A stretch of 49,368 nt of DNA from Halobacteriales archaeon QS_6_71_20 (GTDB taxonomy: Archaea; Halobacteriota; Halobacteria; Halobacteriales; Haloferacaceae): the NCBI GenBank assembly GCA_003020945.1, contig PXRU01000028.1, positions 1-49,368 on the forward strand. Direction: 5' to 3'. Position 1 is the stretch's first letter, and the number at the start of each line of letters is the position of its first letter. A program made the translations under genes and the position numbers. Shown here piece after piece: positions 40,700 through 48,592 of the stretch. Under the pieces are notes generated by a model. The model was not told the DNA's origin, did not search any database, and worked only from the letters and a program-made list of their open reading frames with translations.

Positions 40700-40912
40700 T
40701 TACGACTCCGTCTCGCTCCACCGCACCCACGCGACCCAGTAGCCGAGCGCCAGCGGCGGCAACAGCCACCAGACCGGCTCCGAGGCGGCGAACGCGGGCA
40801 CGAGGCCGCGGTCGGTCGCGAACATCACCCCGAGCATCGCGGCCGTGACCAGGCAGACGGCGACGAGACGGCGGTCGGTCGACACGCCCGGCCCGAGGGC
40901 GGCGGCGATCAT
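40700..40912 (-). CDS. Small two-helix membrane protein
   Basis: This 70-residue protein (MIAAALGPGVSTDRRLVAV...) has two hydrophobic segments, LVAVCLVTAAMLGVMFA and VWWLLPPLALGYWVAWV, joined by a short loop. Codon use is haloarchaeal. The ATG at 40912 is the only good start. It resembles the many small unnamed membrane proteins of haloarchaea and I assign no function. It is divergent from the dihydrolipoamide dehydrogenase gene, with 159 bases between. Confidence 0.65.
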   Translation of the reverse strand: MIAAALGPGVSTDRRLVAVCLVTAAMLGVMFATDRGLVPAFAASEPVWWLLPPLALGYWVAWVRWSETES

Positions 40913-41040
40913 GGACGTTGCGGTCGACGACCGCGCCCGCCCCCCTTGGCGCCGGCCGTGTCGCGGTCGTCGACGCGAGCGGGCCGCGCGGGCGACCCAC
41001 CCGCGTGACCCGCCCGAACGGTCGGCCGCAATTCCTGCCA

Positions 41041-41046
41041 GTTTAT
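41041..41046 (+). promoter_or_regulatory. TATA-like box of the dihydrolipoamide dehydrogenase gene
   Basis: TTTATC lies 26-31 bases upstream of the ATG at 41072, the standard distance for a near-leaderless haloarchaeal transcript. Confidence 0.55.
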
Positions 41047-41071
41047 CATCCCGGCATCGGAAGGGCCGGCA

Positions 41072-42496
41072 ATGGTCGTCGGAGACATCTCGACCGGCAC
41101 GGACGTCGCGGTCATCGGGGCCGGCCCCGGTGGCTACGTCGCCGCGATCCGCGCGGCACAGGAGGGGCTCGACACGACGCTCATCGAGCGGGACGCCTAC
41201 GGCGGCACCTGCCTCAATCACGGCTGCATCCCGTCGAAGGCGTTCATCCACGGCGCCGACGTCGCCCACGAGGCGTCCACCGCCGAGGAGCTGGGGATCC
41301 ACGCCGACCCCGCCGTCGACATGGGCCGGATGCAGGAGTGGAAGTCGGGCGTCGTCGACCGGCTCACCGGCGGCGTCGAGAAGCTGTGCAAGGCCAACGG
41401 CGTCAACCTCGTCGAGGGGACCGCGACGTTCGCCGACGAGAACCGGCTCCGGGTCGCCCACGGGGGCGCGGGCCAGGGCAGCGAGTCGATCGAGTTCGAC
41501 CACGCGATCGTCGCCACCGGCTCGCGCCCGATCCGGGTCCCCGGCTTCGGGTTCGACGGCGAACACGTGCTCTCCTCGCGGCACCTGCTGGCGATGGAGT
41601 CGCTCCCGGAGAGCCTCGTCGTCGTCGGCGCGGGCTACATCGGCATGGAGCTGTCGACGATGCTCGCGAAGCTCGGCACCGACGTGACCGTCGTGGAGAT
41701 GCTCGACGACGTGCTCCCGGGGTACGACGACGACGTCAAGCGGATCGTCCGCAAGCGCGCGGAGGCGCTCGGCGTCGAGTTCCGCTTCGGCGAGGGGGCG
41801 GCCGGCTGGGAGGAGACGGCCGACGGCGTCGCCGTCGCCACCGAGACGGAGGACGGCGAGGAGGCGGAGTACCTCGCCGAGCGGGTGCTCGTCGCCGTCG
41901 GGCGCGAGCCCGTCACAGACACCCTCGACCTGGAGAACGCGGGGCTGGAGCCGAACGATGACGGCTTCATCGAGACGGACCACCAGGCCCGAACCGAGGT
42001 CGACTCGATCTTCGCCGTCGGCGACGTCGCCGGCGAGCCGATGCTGGCGCACAAGGCGAGCACGGAGGGGGTCGTCGCCGCGGAGGCCGCCGCCGGCGAG
42101 CCCGCGGCACTCGACTACCAGGCGGTGCCCGCGGCGGTGTTCACCGACCCCGAGATCGCGACGGTCGGCCTCACCGAGGCCGAGGCCGAGGCGGAGGGGT
42201 TCACCCCCGCGGTCGGGCAGATGCCGTTCGACGCCTCCGGGCGCGCGCTCACCACCGACCACGCCGAGGGGTTCGTCCGGCTCGTCGCCGACGAGGACAC
42301 CGGCTTCGTGCTCGGCGGGCAGATCGTCGGCCCGGACGCCGCGGAACTGATCGCCGAGGTCGCGCTGGCCGTCGAGATGGGGGCGACCCTGGAGGACGTC
42401 GCCGCGACGATCCACACCCATCCGACGCTCGCGGAGGCGACGATGGAGGCCGCCGAGAACGCGATGGGGCGGGCGATCCACACGCTGAACCGCTGA
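41072..42496 (+). CDS. lpdA: Dihydrolipoamide dehydrogenase (E3)
   Basis: This 474-residue FAD enzyme reoxidises protein-bound dihydrolipoamide with NAD+ in 2-oxoacid dehydrogenase complexes or the glycine cleavage system. FAD motif VIGAGPGGYVAA begins at residue 14, the redox-active disulfide is GGTCLNHGCIPSK (C47, C52), the NAD motif is VVVGAGYIGMELS, the second FAD motif FAVGDVAGEP, and the catalytic His sits in HTHPTLAEA near the C-terminus. All active residues are present. No E1, E2 or H-protein gene is adjacent, so it may be a stand-alone copy. A lipoate-ligase-like gene is elsewhere in the window. Confidence 0.96.
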   Translation: MVVGDISTGTDVAVIGAGPGGYVAAIRAAQEGLDTTLIERDAYGGTCLNHGCIPSKAFIHGADVAHEASTAEELGIHADPAVDMGRMQEWKSGVVDRLTGGVEKLCKANGVNLVEGTATFADENRLRVAHGGAGQGSESIEFDHAIVATGSRPIRVPGFGFDGEHVLSSRHLLAMESLPESLVVVGAGYIGMELSTMLAKLGTDVTVVEMLDDVLPGYDDDVKRIVRKRAEALGVEFRFGEGAAGWEETADGVAVATETEDGEEAEYLAERVLVAVGREPVTDTLDLENAGLEPNDDGFIETDHQARTEVDSIFAVGDVAGEPMLAHKASTEGVVAAEAAAGEPAALDYQAVPAAVFTDPEIATVGLTEAEAEAEGFTPAVGQMPFDASGRALTTDHAEGFVRLVADEDTGFVLGGQIVGPDAAELIAEVALAVEMGATLEDVAATIHTHPTLAEATMEAAENAMGRAIHTLNR

Positions 42497-42501
42497 GCGA
42501 A

Positions 42502-42527
42502 TTCACGATTTCACGTGAATACGTGAA
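42502..42527. promoter_or_regulatory. Nested palindromic site upstream of the winged-helix gene
   Basis: A perfect 10-bp palindrome TTCACGTGAA (42510-42519) is nested within an outer inverted repeat TTCACG (42502-42507) / CGTGAA (42522-42527). It lies a few bases upstream of an AT-rich, TATA-like element (GGTTATGTAG) at 42531-42540 and 35-60 bases before the GTG of the small winged-helix gene. Position and symmetry suggest an operator covering the BRE/TATA region, probably bound by a dimeric regulator, possibly the adjacent gene product. Confidence 0.6.
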
Positions 42528-42561
42528 CTGGGTTATGTAGTATGCGGACGAACCCTCGGTC

Positions 42562-42753
42562 GTGATCGATGGAACCGAACGCGAGGTGCTCGATCTCCTC
42601 TTCGATCGTCCTCGAAGCCCGACCGAAATCGCGGAGGAGTTGGGCGTCAGCGTCCAGACCGCGAGCCGGACGCTCCGATCGCTGGCGGACGACGGGTACG
42701 CCGCGGAGACAAGAGGCGGCAGCGGACACGGCTACAAACGCTACGAGCCGTAG
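42562..42753 (+). CDS. Small winged-helix (MarR/ArsR-like) transcriptional regulator
   Basis: This 63-residue protein starts with GTG at 42562. It consists of little more than a winged helix-turn-helix: EREVLDLLFDRPRSPTEIAEELGVSVQTASRTLRSLADDGY, followed by the wing ETRGGSGHGYKRYEP. Recognition helix residues SVQTASRTLRSL are well formed. It lies downstream of lpdA, separated by a region with a striking nested palindrome that is a candidate binding site for this protein. A dimerisation domain is missing, so it may bind as a simple two-wing dimer or partner another protein. Confidence 0.82.
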   Translation: MIDGTEREVLDLLFDRPRSPTEIAEELGVSVQTASRTLRSLADDGYAAETRGGSGHGYKRYEP

Positions 42754-43012
42754 AAGTTCGCTCGGGTGTTCGCGGGGACCGACGGGCGGGTGAGTGAGCG
42801 GACGTTCGAGCTGACTCCGGAGAAACGGACCGTGCTGTCGGTGTACGGGTCTTACAACTGGAGACCCATGACACTCCCAGTATGTGCGGCCTCGTTGCGG
42901 TTCCGACCGACAGGACGCGGCCGTCGAACGAGTCTCCCCGGTACTGTCGGGTACCTGATCGGTCGTTCCGACTCCCGTGGACATTTGTGTCGCCGGCGTG
43001 TTTCGAAACATA
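42754..43012. other. Intergenic region before the ABC exporter, with a short MCGLVAVP reading frame
   Basis: This 259-base gap holds a box TTACAA (42851-42856) about 26 bases before an ATG at 42882. That ATG opens a 43-codon frame starting MCGLVAVPTD and ending in TAA overlapping the exporter's start. MCG(I/L) is the start of class II glutamine amidotransferases, but nothing after residue 8 fits. It may be a decayed remnant or chance. Nothing else is recognised. Confidence 0.3.
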
Positions 43013-44998
43013 ATGAGCGACGCATCGGACGAACACGGCGACTTCGCGGAGATCCGCGAGTCCGTCGACGGCAACCCGATGACCGGGTTGCTGCGCTACT
43101 GCGTACCGTACTGGCCCCGGCTGTCGCTGGGGCTGGCGGCGGCGATCCTCACGCGGCTCTCGCGGCTGCTCCCCGCGCTGCTGGTCGGGGCGGCCATCGA
43201 CCGGGTGATCCGCACCGGCGGCGAGCCGGGGCTGCTCACCGACGCCGGGCTGCTCCCACAGGGAGCGATCACCGGACAGGCGGCCCGGCTGGCGTTCCTC
43301 GAACAGCTGGTCGTCATCGCGGCGCTGGCGTACCTGGTCCGCGCGGTGACGCGGTTCGCCTCGCGGTACCTGTTCCAGTCGACCGCCCAGAAGGTCCAGC
43401 GCGACCTCCGCAACGACACGTACGACCACATGCAGCACCTCTCGCTGGGTTTCTTCGCCGACCACCAGACGGGCGCGATGATGTCCGTCCTGAACCAGGA
43501 CGTGAACCGCCTGGAGCAGTTCCTCAACACGGAGATCCGCCAGGGGATCCGGGTGGTGGTGACCGTCGGCGGCATCGCGGCGATCATGTTCTACTACTCG
43601 CCGAAGCTGGCGCTGATCGCGCTGGCGCCGGTGCCGATCATCGGCCTCGCCTCCGGCCGGTTCCTCACGTGGATCGAGCCGAAGTACCGCGGCATCCGCG
43701 AGACCGTCTCCCGGCTCAACTCCCGGCTGGAGAACAACATCGGCGGCGCGCGCGTCATCAAGGCGTTCAACCGCCACGAGTTCGAGCTGGAGCGCGTCGC
43801 CGTGCAAAGCGAGACGTACCACGACGAGAAGGTGGGCGCGATCCGCGCGCGGCGAGCGTTCTTCTCGGGGCTGCGTATGCTCACGGGGGTCGTCTTCGTC
43901 GCGATCCTCTGGGTCGCCGGCAGCGACATCATCCTCCGGGGGGAGGGGATCGGCGGGGCGCTGCAGGCCGGCTCGGTGGCGGTGTTCTTCCTCCTCCTGC
44001 GCCGGCTCTACTCGCCGATGCGGCGCGTCGGCAAGACCGCCAACAAGTACCAGCTCGCCAAATCCAGCGCCGAGCGCGTGTTCGGGCTGCTGGGCCACGA
44101 CCCGCAGGTCACCTCGCCGGCGGACGCGCACTTCCCCGAGTCGGTCGACGGCCGCGTGACGTTCGACGGGGTCCGCTTCGGCTACACCGACGAGGAGGAG
44201 GTCATCTCCGGCATCGACCTCGACGTGGAGCCGGGGGAGACGGTGGGACTGGCCGGCACCACCGGCGCCGGGAAGTCCACCCTCCTGAAGCTCATCCCGC
44301 GCTTTTACGACGTGAACTCGGGCGCCGTCGAGGTGGACGGCGTCGATGTCCGCGAGTACGACCTCACCGCGCTGCGCGAGCATATCGGCATCGTCGAGCA
44401 GAACCCGTACATGTTCTCCGGCACCGCCGCCGAGAACATCGGCTACGGCGACCTCTCGGCGCTCGACGCCGGCGACGGCGAGGCCGAACGGAGTGCGGCC
44501 GCGGAGCGAGCGGGGAGCGACACGACCCGCGAGCGCGACGCCGACGGGCCCAGCGAGCGCATCGTCGAGGCGGCGAAGGCGGCGGAGGCCCACGAGTTCA
44601 TCACGGAGCTCCCCGAGGGGTACGGCACACAGATCGGCGAGCGCGGCGTGAAGCTGTCGGGCGGGCAACGCCAGCGGATCGCCATCGCCCGAGCGCTGCT
44701 GAACGACCCGGAGATCATCGTGCTCGACGAGGCGACCTCCGACGTGGACACCGAGACGGAGGAGCTCATCCAGCAGAGCCTCCGCCGGCTCACCGCCGAC
44801 CGGACGGCGTTCGTCATCGCCCACCGGCTGTCGACCATCCGCGACGCCGACCGGGTCGTCGTCATGGGCGACGGTCGGGTGCGCGAGCAGGGGACCCACG
44901 ACGAGCTCGTCGCCGCCGACGGCGACTACGCGGACCTGTGGGCCCGACAGGCCGGCGAGGACGACGGGGACGAGCCGCTGGCGGCCGCGGACGACTGA
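43013..44998 (+). CDS. ABC exporter half-transporter (fused permease-ATPase, MsbA/lipid A-type)
   Basis: This 661-residue protein has an N-terminal ABC transmembrane type-1 domain of six helices (about 35-330) and a C-terminal ATPase: Walker A GTTGAGKST near 414, Q-loop VEQNPYMFSGTAAENIGYGDL, signature LSGGQRQR from 548, Walker B IIVLDEATSDVD and H-loop IAHRLS. It works as a homodimer or heterodimer that exports lipids, peptides or drugs. Between GYGDLSALDA and SERIVEAAKAAEAHEF there is an Arg/Ala/Asp-rich insertion of about 25 residues containing AERAGSDTTRE, encoded by sequence almost identical to the repeat in the lipoate ligase gene. The start at 43013 follows the family beginning MSDASDEHGDF. 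Confidence 0.93.
   Translation: MSDASDEHGDFAEIRESVDGNPMTGLLRYCVPYWPRLSLGLAAAILTRLSRLLPALLVGAAIDRVIRTGGEPGLLTDAGLLPQGAITGQAARLAFLEQLVVIAALAYLVRAVTRFASRYLFQSTAQKVQRDLRNDTYDHMQHLSLGFFADHQTGAMMSVLNQDVNRLEQFLNTEIRQGIRVVVTVGGIAAIMFYYSPKLALIALAPVPIIGLASGRFLTWIEPKYRGIRETVSRLNSRLENNIGGARVIKAFNRHEFELERVAVQSETYHDEKVGAIRARRAFFSGLRMLTGVVFVAILWVAGSDIILRGEGIGGALQAGSVAVFFLLLRRLYSPMRRVGKTANKYQLAKSSAERVFGLLGHDPQVTSPADAHFPESVDGRVTFDGVRFGYTDEEEVISGIDLDVEPGETVGLAGTTGAGKSTLLKLIPRFYDVNSGAVEVDGVDVREYDLTALREHIGIVEQNPYMFSGTAAENIGYGDLSALDAGDGEAERSAAAERAGSDTTRERDADGPSERIVEAAKAAEAHEFITELPEGYGTQIGERGVKLSGGQRQRIAIARALLNDPEIIVLDEATSDVDTETEELIQQSLRRLTADRTAFVIAHRLSTIRDADRVVVMGDGRVREQGTHDELVAADGDYADLWARQAGEDDGDEPLAAADD
44506..44533 (+). 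repeat. Dispersed 28-base repeat core inside the ABC exporter ATPase domain
   Basis: These 28 bases match 17723-17750 in the lipoate ligase gene with one mismatch. In both genes the sequence is read in the same frame (ERAGSxTTRE / TRAGSETTRE) and lies in an extra segment absent from normal family members. It therefore looks like a small mobile or recombining coding repeat. Confidence 0.75.
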
Positions 44999-45025
44999 CG
45001 CGAGACGCGAGGCGCGAGAGAGCGA

Positions 45026-45202
45026 CGCGACCGAGCGCCTCGGACCACGGCGGCGAGCTCGCGGGCGAGCCGCCGACAGAGCCGCGCTGTATATAAGAGG
45101 GAGCAACGCGACCGAGCGCCTCGGATGACGGCGGCGAGCTTACGGGCGAGCCGCCGATCAAGCTGCGCTGCACTCTGGAGGGAGCACGCGACCGAGCGCC
45201 CG
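45026..45202. repeat. 81-bp tandem repeat with internal hairpins downstream of the ABC exporter
   Basis: Units begin at 45026 and 45107 and a partial third at 45187, each opening with CGCGACCGAGCGCC. Each full unit holds an inverted repeat CGGCGGCGAGC / GCGAGCCGCCG that could fold as a terminator-like stem. The first copy carries TATATAA near 45090, the second does not. They fill the 303-base gap between the exporter stop and the P450 gene, which holds no protein gene. Confidence 0.8.
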
Positions 45203-45301
45203 TCGGTCGCCGCTCGCCCCGCGCCCTCCTGCACGTTCCGTCGCCGTTCCGCGCGCCCGCGCGGCCGAGGGTATTTCCGCCTCGCTCCCCTCTGCGCGTT
45301 T

Positions 45302-46654
45302 ATGAGCACACGACCGCCGGGGCCCCGCGGGGAGCCGGTGTTCGGCAACGGCCGCCGCTACTCGCGTGACCCGTTCTCGTTCATGACCGCCTGCGCCGAC
45401 GCCTACGGCGACGTGATCCGGCTCGACCTCGGCCCCCGGGAGACGTACATGCTCACCAACCCCCGGGACGTGGAGCGGGTCCTCGTCTCCGAGTGGGCCA
45501 CCTTCGGCAAGCCGAACCTCGACGACGCCATCGACGACCTGCTCGGCGAGGGGCTCCTGATGAGCGGGGGCGACCGCTGGCAGCGGCAGCGCGAACTCGC
45601 CAATCCGGCGTTTCACGCCCGCCGCATCGCCGGCCTCGACGACGCCATCGTCGGCCACACCGAGGACGCGCTCGCTGGGTGGAGCGACGGCGACCGGATC
45701 GACGTGCAGCTGGAGCTCGCCCGCCTGACGGTCCGGGTGATCGTCACCGCGATGTTCGGCACCGACATCACCGACGAGCGGGTGCGCAGCGTGCAGGAGC
45801 ACCTCGAACCGCTCGGCCAGCGGTTCGAGCCGAACGCCATGCGACGGCTCATCCCCGACTGGGCGCCCACCCGGGAGAACCGCGAGTTCGAGCACGCCGT
45901 CGCGACGCTTGAGGACGTCATCGACGACCTCGTGGCGCGCCGGCGGGGGACCGAGGAGACGGCGGCCGACCCCGCCGGCGATGCCGTCGACTCGCCGATG
46001 CCGATGGACCTGCTGTCGATCCTGCTTCGCGCCCGCGAGCGCGGCGACCAGACGGACGGCGACCTCCGCGACGAGCTGATGACGATGCTGCTTGCGGGTC
46101 ACGACACGACCGCGCTGGCGCTCACGTACAGCTTCTACCTGCTGTCGCAACACCCCGAGGCGAAGGCGCGCTTCCGGCGCGAGGTCGACGCGCTCGACGG
46201 CGCACCCACCGCCGACGACGTCGCCGACCTGACGTTCACCGACCGGGTGTTGTCGGAGTCGATGCGGCTGTATCCGCCCGTCTACACGCTGTTCCGCGAG
46301 TCGAAGGTCGACACCCGGATCGCGGGCTACCGCATCCCCGAGGGGTCGCTGCTCATGCTCCCGCAGTGGGTCGTCCACCGCTCTGACCGCTGGTACGACG
46401 ACCCCCGGGAGTTCGACCCGGGCCGCTGGGCGCCCGAGCGCGCCCGCGAGCGCCCCCGGTTCGCCTACTTCCCGTTCGGCGCGGGGCCGCGCCACTGCAT
46501 CGGCAAGCAGTTCTCGCTGCTGGAGGCGAAGCTCATCCTCGCGACGGTGGGCCGCGAGTTCGACTTCGAGTACGAGGGTCCCGACCTGGACCTGCGCGGC
46601 TCGCTGACGATGCACCCCGACCACCCGGTGCCGCTGCGGCTCTCCGCCCGCTGA
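45302..46654 (+). CDS. Cytochrome P450
   Basis: This 450-residue soluble heme monooxygenase has the proline-rich start RPPGPRGEPVFGNG, the I-helix AGHDTTALAL, the K-helix ESMRLYPP and the heme-binding loop FPFGAGPRHCIGKQF with axial C399. All signature elements of a functional P450 are present. Substrate is unknown; related haloarchaeal P450s resemble CYP102/CYP147-like fatty acid hydroxylases by overall pattern, but this is a guess. No ferredoxin or reductase gene is adjacent. ATG at 45302 is preceded by a TATTT box about 27 bases upstream, separate from the repeats. Confidence 0.95.
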   Translation: MSTRPPGPRGEPVFGNGRRYSRDPFSFMTACADAYGDVIRLDLGPRETYMLTNPRDVERVLVSEWATFGKPNLDDAIDDLLGEGLLMSGGDRWQRQRELANPAFHARRIAGLDDAIVGHTEDALAGWSDGDRIDVQLELARLTVRVIVTAMFGTDITDERVRSVQEHLEPLGQRFEPNAMRRLIPDWAPTRENREFEHAVATLEDVIDDLVARRRGTEETAADPAGDAVDSPMPMDLLSILLRARERGDQTDGDLRDELMTMLLAGHDTTALALTYSFYLLSQHPEAKARFRREVDALDGAPTADDVADLTFTDRVLSESMRLYPPVYTLFRESKVDTRIAGYRIPEGSLLMLPQWVVHRSDRWYDDPREFDPGRWAPERARERPRFAYFPFGAGPRHCIGKQFSLLEAKLILATVGREFDFEYEGPDLDLRGSLTMHPDHPVPLRLSAR

Positions 46655-46666
46655 GCCGCGGTCGTC

Positions 46667-47224
46667 TCACCCCCGCAGCGGCAGCCGCGCGGCGATCTCC
46701 CGGTACTCGCGCGTCCATACCCCCAGTTCCTCGACCGTCCAGCGCGGCGGCTCGAACTCGCAGACCCGCTCGCGGAGGCGGTCGACGGCCGCCGTCGGGT
46801 CGCCGCGGCCGTCCCACCCGCGCGCGAGCGTGACGTGCGGGACGTACTCGGCCCCCTCCAGCCCGTCGACGGCGCCGAACTCCTCGACGAGCCGTCCGTG
46901 TACGTCGGCGAGGGGGTCGGCGTCCGCCGTCAGGTCGCCGCCCTCGACGGCCTCGACGGCGAGGTGGACGACGGGACCGTCGCCGAGGGGCGGGTTCTCG
47001 AAGGCGTCGACGCCGGCCACCCGGAGGTCGAACGGGGCGACGCCCGACAGCGCCGGTCGGAGGCGCTCGCGGATCCGGTGGAGGTCGTCGAGGTCGCGGC
47101 CGTCCAGCCGCTTCACGACGAGCGTGTGGCGGTCCCGGACCGACGAGAACGCCGACAGCGCCGGCTCCAGCGACGCCGCGAGCCGCCGGACGGTCGTCGG
47201 GACGGGAACGTTGACGCTGTACAC
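46667..47224 (-). CDS. 2'-5' RNA ligase/cyclic phosphodiesterase-like protein (2H superfamily)
   Basis: This 185-residue protein has the two His-containing motifs of the 2H superfamily, HTLVVKRL in the N-terminal half and HVTLARGW in the C-terminal half. Such proteins ligate or open 2',5' and 2',3'-cyclic phosphate RNA bonds; the cellular substrate is unknown. The start is GTG at 47224, giving VYSVNVPVPTTVRRLA, which matches where the conserved domain begins; there is no ATG in frame close by. It converges with the P450 gene (12 bases apart) and is divergent from a truncated membrane-linked sensor gene. Confidence 0.85.
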   Translation of the reverse strand: MYSVNVPVPTTVRRLAASLEPALSAFSSVRDRHTLVVKRLDGRDLDDLHRIRERLRPALSGVAPFDLRVAGVDAFENPPLGDGPVVHLAVEAVEGGDLTADADPLADVHGRLVEEFGAVDGLEGAEYVPHVTLARGWDGRGDPTAAVDRLRERVCEFEPPRWTVEELGVWTREYREIAARLPLRG

Positions 47225-47365
47225 GTTCAGCGGCTCCCCGTCGACCGGAGGGTTCCCAGCGATGTCGTCACGATCCGAGGCGAGTCTTCGGCGTCGAGCG
47301 CCATACCCCGGAGTGGTCAGTCGCCGACGAAAACCGTTTTGGGCCGTCCCCGGATGGTGGGGGAC

Positions 47366-47845
47366 ATGCGATGCTCCGCCGGCGCGGCACTGCTCGCCCT
47401 CCTCGTGGTTCTGGGCGCCGTCTCGCCGGCGATCGCGGCCGCGTCGACGGCCGGACCGTCCGCGACGGGAGTCGCGCCCGCCGGTCCGGCGGCCGTCGGG
47501 GCGGCCGCCCCCGCGGGCCTCGGCGGCGGCTTCGCCCAGACCGACGGCATCGAGGCCGACCGCGTCGTGCTCCGCGCGACGCTCGAGGACGACGGCGACG
47601 CCCGGTGGCGGATCGCCTACCGCATCGAACTGAGCGACGACAACACGACCGCGGCGTTCGAGAGCCTGCAGGCGGACGTCCGCGAGAACACCTCCGCGTA
47701 CGTCTCGCGGTTCCGGACGCGGATCGGGTCGACCGTCGCCGACGCGGAGAACGCCACCGGACGGGAGATGGCCGCGAGTAACTTCTCGATAACCGCGGAG
47801 CGCGACCCGTTCCCCACCAGCACCGACTACGGCGTCGTCGCCCTC
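47366..47845 (+). pseudogene. N-terminal part of a secreted/membrane-anchored haloarchaeal sensor-type protein, cut at about 47.84 kb
   Basis: The 5' end is intact: ATG at 47366, signal peptide GAALLALLVVLGAVSPAIAAAS, then a domain with ADRVVLRATLEDDGDARWRIAYRIELSD in outline, TAAFESLQADVRENTSAYV and ATGREMAASNFSIT, as seen in haloarchaeal proteins with this extracellular domain in front of a membrane helix and often a helix-turn-helix. Similarity ends at TDYGVV. After that the same strand is antisense of a flippase gene, so the remaining reading frame (to 48745) is accidental. The domain needed after DYGVV (usually a strand with xxFTWxGFA) is missing. Confidence 0.75.
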
Positions 47846-48580
47846 ATCAAGCAGGAAGGACACGACGTTACTCGCGGTGATCCACTTCCCGTAGTGGAGC
47901 AACTCCGCCGCCATGCCGGTGTCGAGTCCCAGCCGTGGGCGGTAGGGATGGATCACATAGGAGAGTCCTGTCCGAACGACGTTGGCGGCGACGTAGCCGA
48001 CCACGAGCGCCCACACGTCGCGATAGACGTACGCCCAAGCGATCGCGACGGCGAACCGCACGATCGAACCGCTCATTTTGTAGACGAACTTCTTGTGAAA
48101 CTGGAGGTCCTTGTCGAAGTACACGGTTCCCGGGTTCGCAACCCCGACGAACAACGGCGATATCGCGAGGAACTGCAGGAGCGGCACGACGCGTGGCTCC
48201 CCGAACACCCTCGCAACGAGGGGTGCCGAAGCCAGTATCAAGGCGGCGAGAACGAGCCCCCTCGCGATGCTAATCCCGAACACGGTGTCGAGATATCGAT
48301 CGACGTCGTCCTTCTCGTGTTGGATGAGTGCCTGCCTGATCCCGAGACGCGAAAAGCGCCTCATCCCCGCGAGGACGAGCAGCGCGATTCCCATGAGCCC
48401 GAAGTCCCGGGGCGCAAGCAGGTTCCCCAACACGATCAACACGATCAGTTGGAGCGAGCGCGTTCCGACGTTGATAGCGAACTTCCACGCGCCCGACCAG
48501 ACTGTTTGGGAGGTGAGATCGCCGTCCGGTATCAGGTGCGCGATCGCTGTCTGTACTCTCTGGGGAACCCAATTACGCAT
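47830..48580 (-). pseudogene. Oligosaccharide flippase (Wzx/MATE-like), N-terminal half only
   Basis: From ATG at 48580 the frame encodes MRNWVPQRVQTAIAH then about six membrane helices with the flippase pattern LQLIVLIVLGNLLAPRDFGLMGIALLV in outline, SRLGIRQALIQHEKDDVDRYL and GKWITASNVVSFLLDEGDDAVVG. This protein would flip lipid-linked glycans for S-layer glycosylation or capsule. Normal members run to about 480 residues, but similarity stops after 250 at DDAVVG, where the sequence becomes antisense of the sensor gene. It follows the sulfatase fragment by 12 bases, a pairing common in archaeal glycosylation clusters. Confidence 0.82.
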
Positions 48581-48592
48581 GGCGGGACCACG

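Noticed and set aside
42882-43013. Class II glutamine amidotransferase gene starting MCGLVAVP
   Set aside because: Only the first eight residues are suggestive. The frame ends after 43 codons and shows no further similarity, so it was kept only as a note on the intergenic region.
45026-45202. Attachment site or insertion sequence end
   Set aside because: No transposase or integrase gene is near, and the units are tandem direct repeats rather than terminal inverted repeats.
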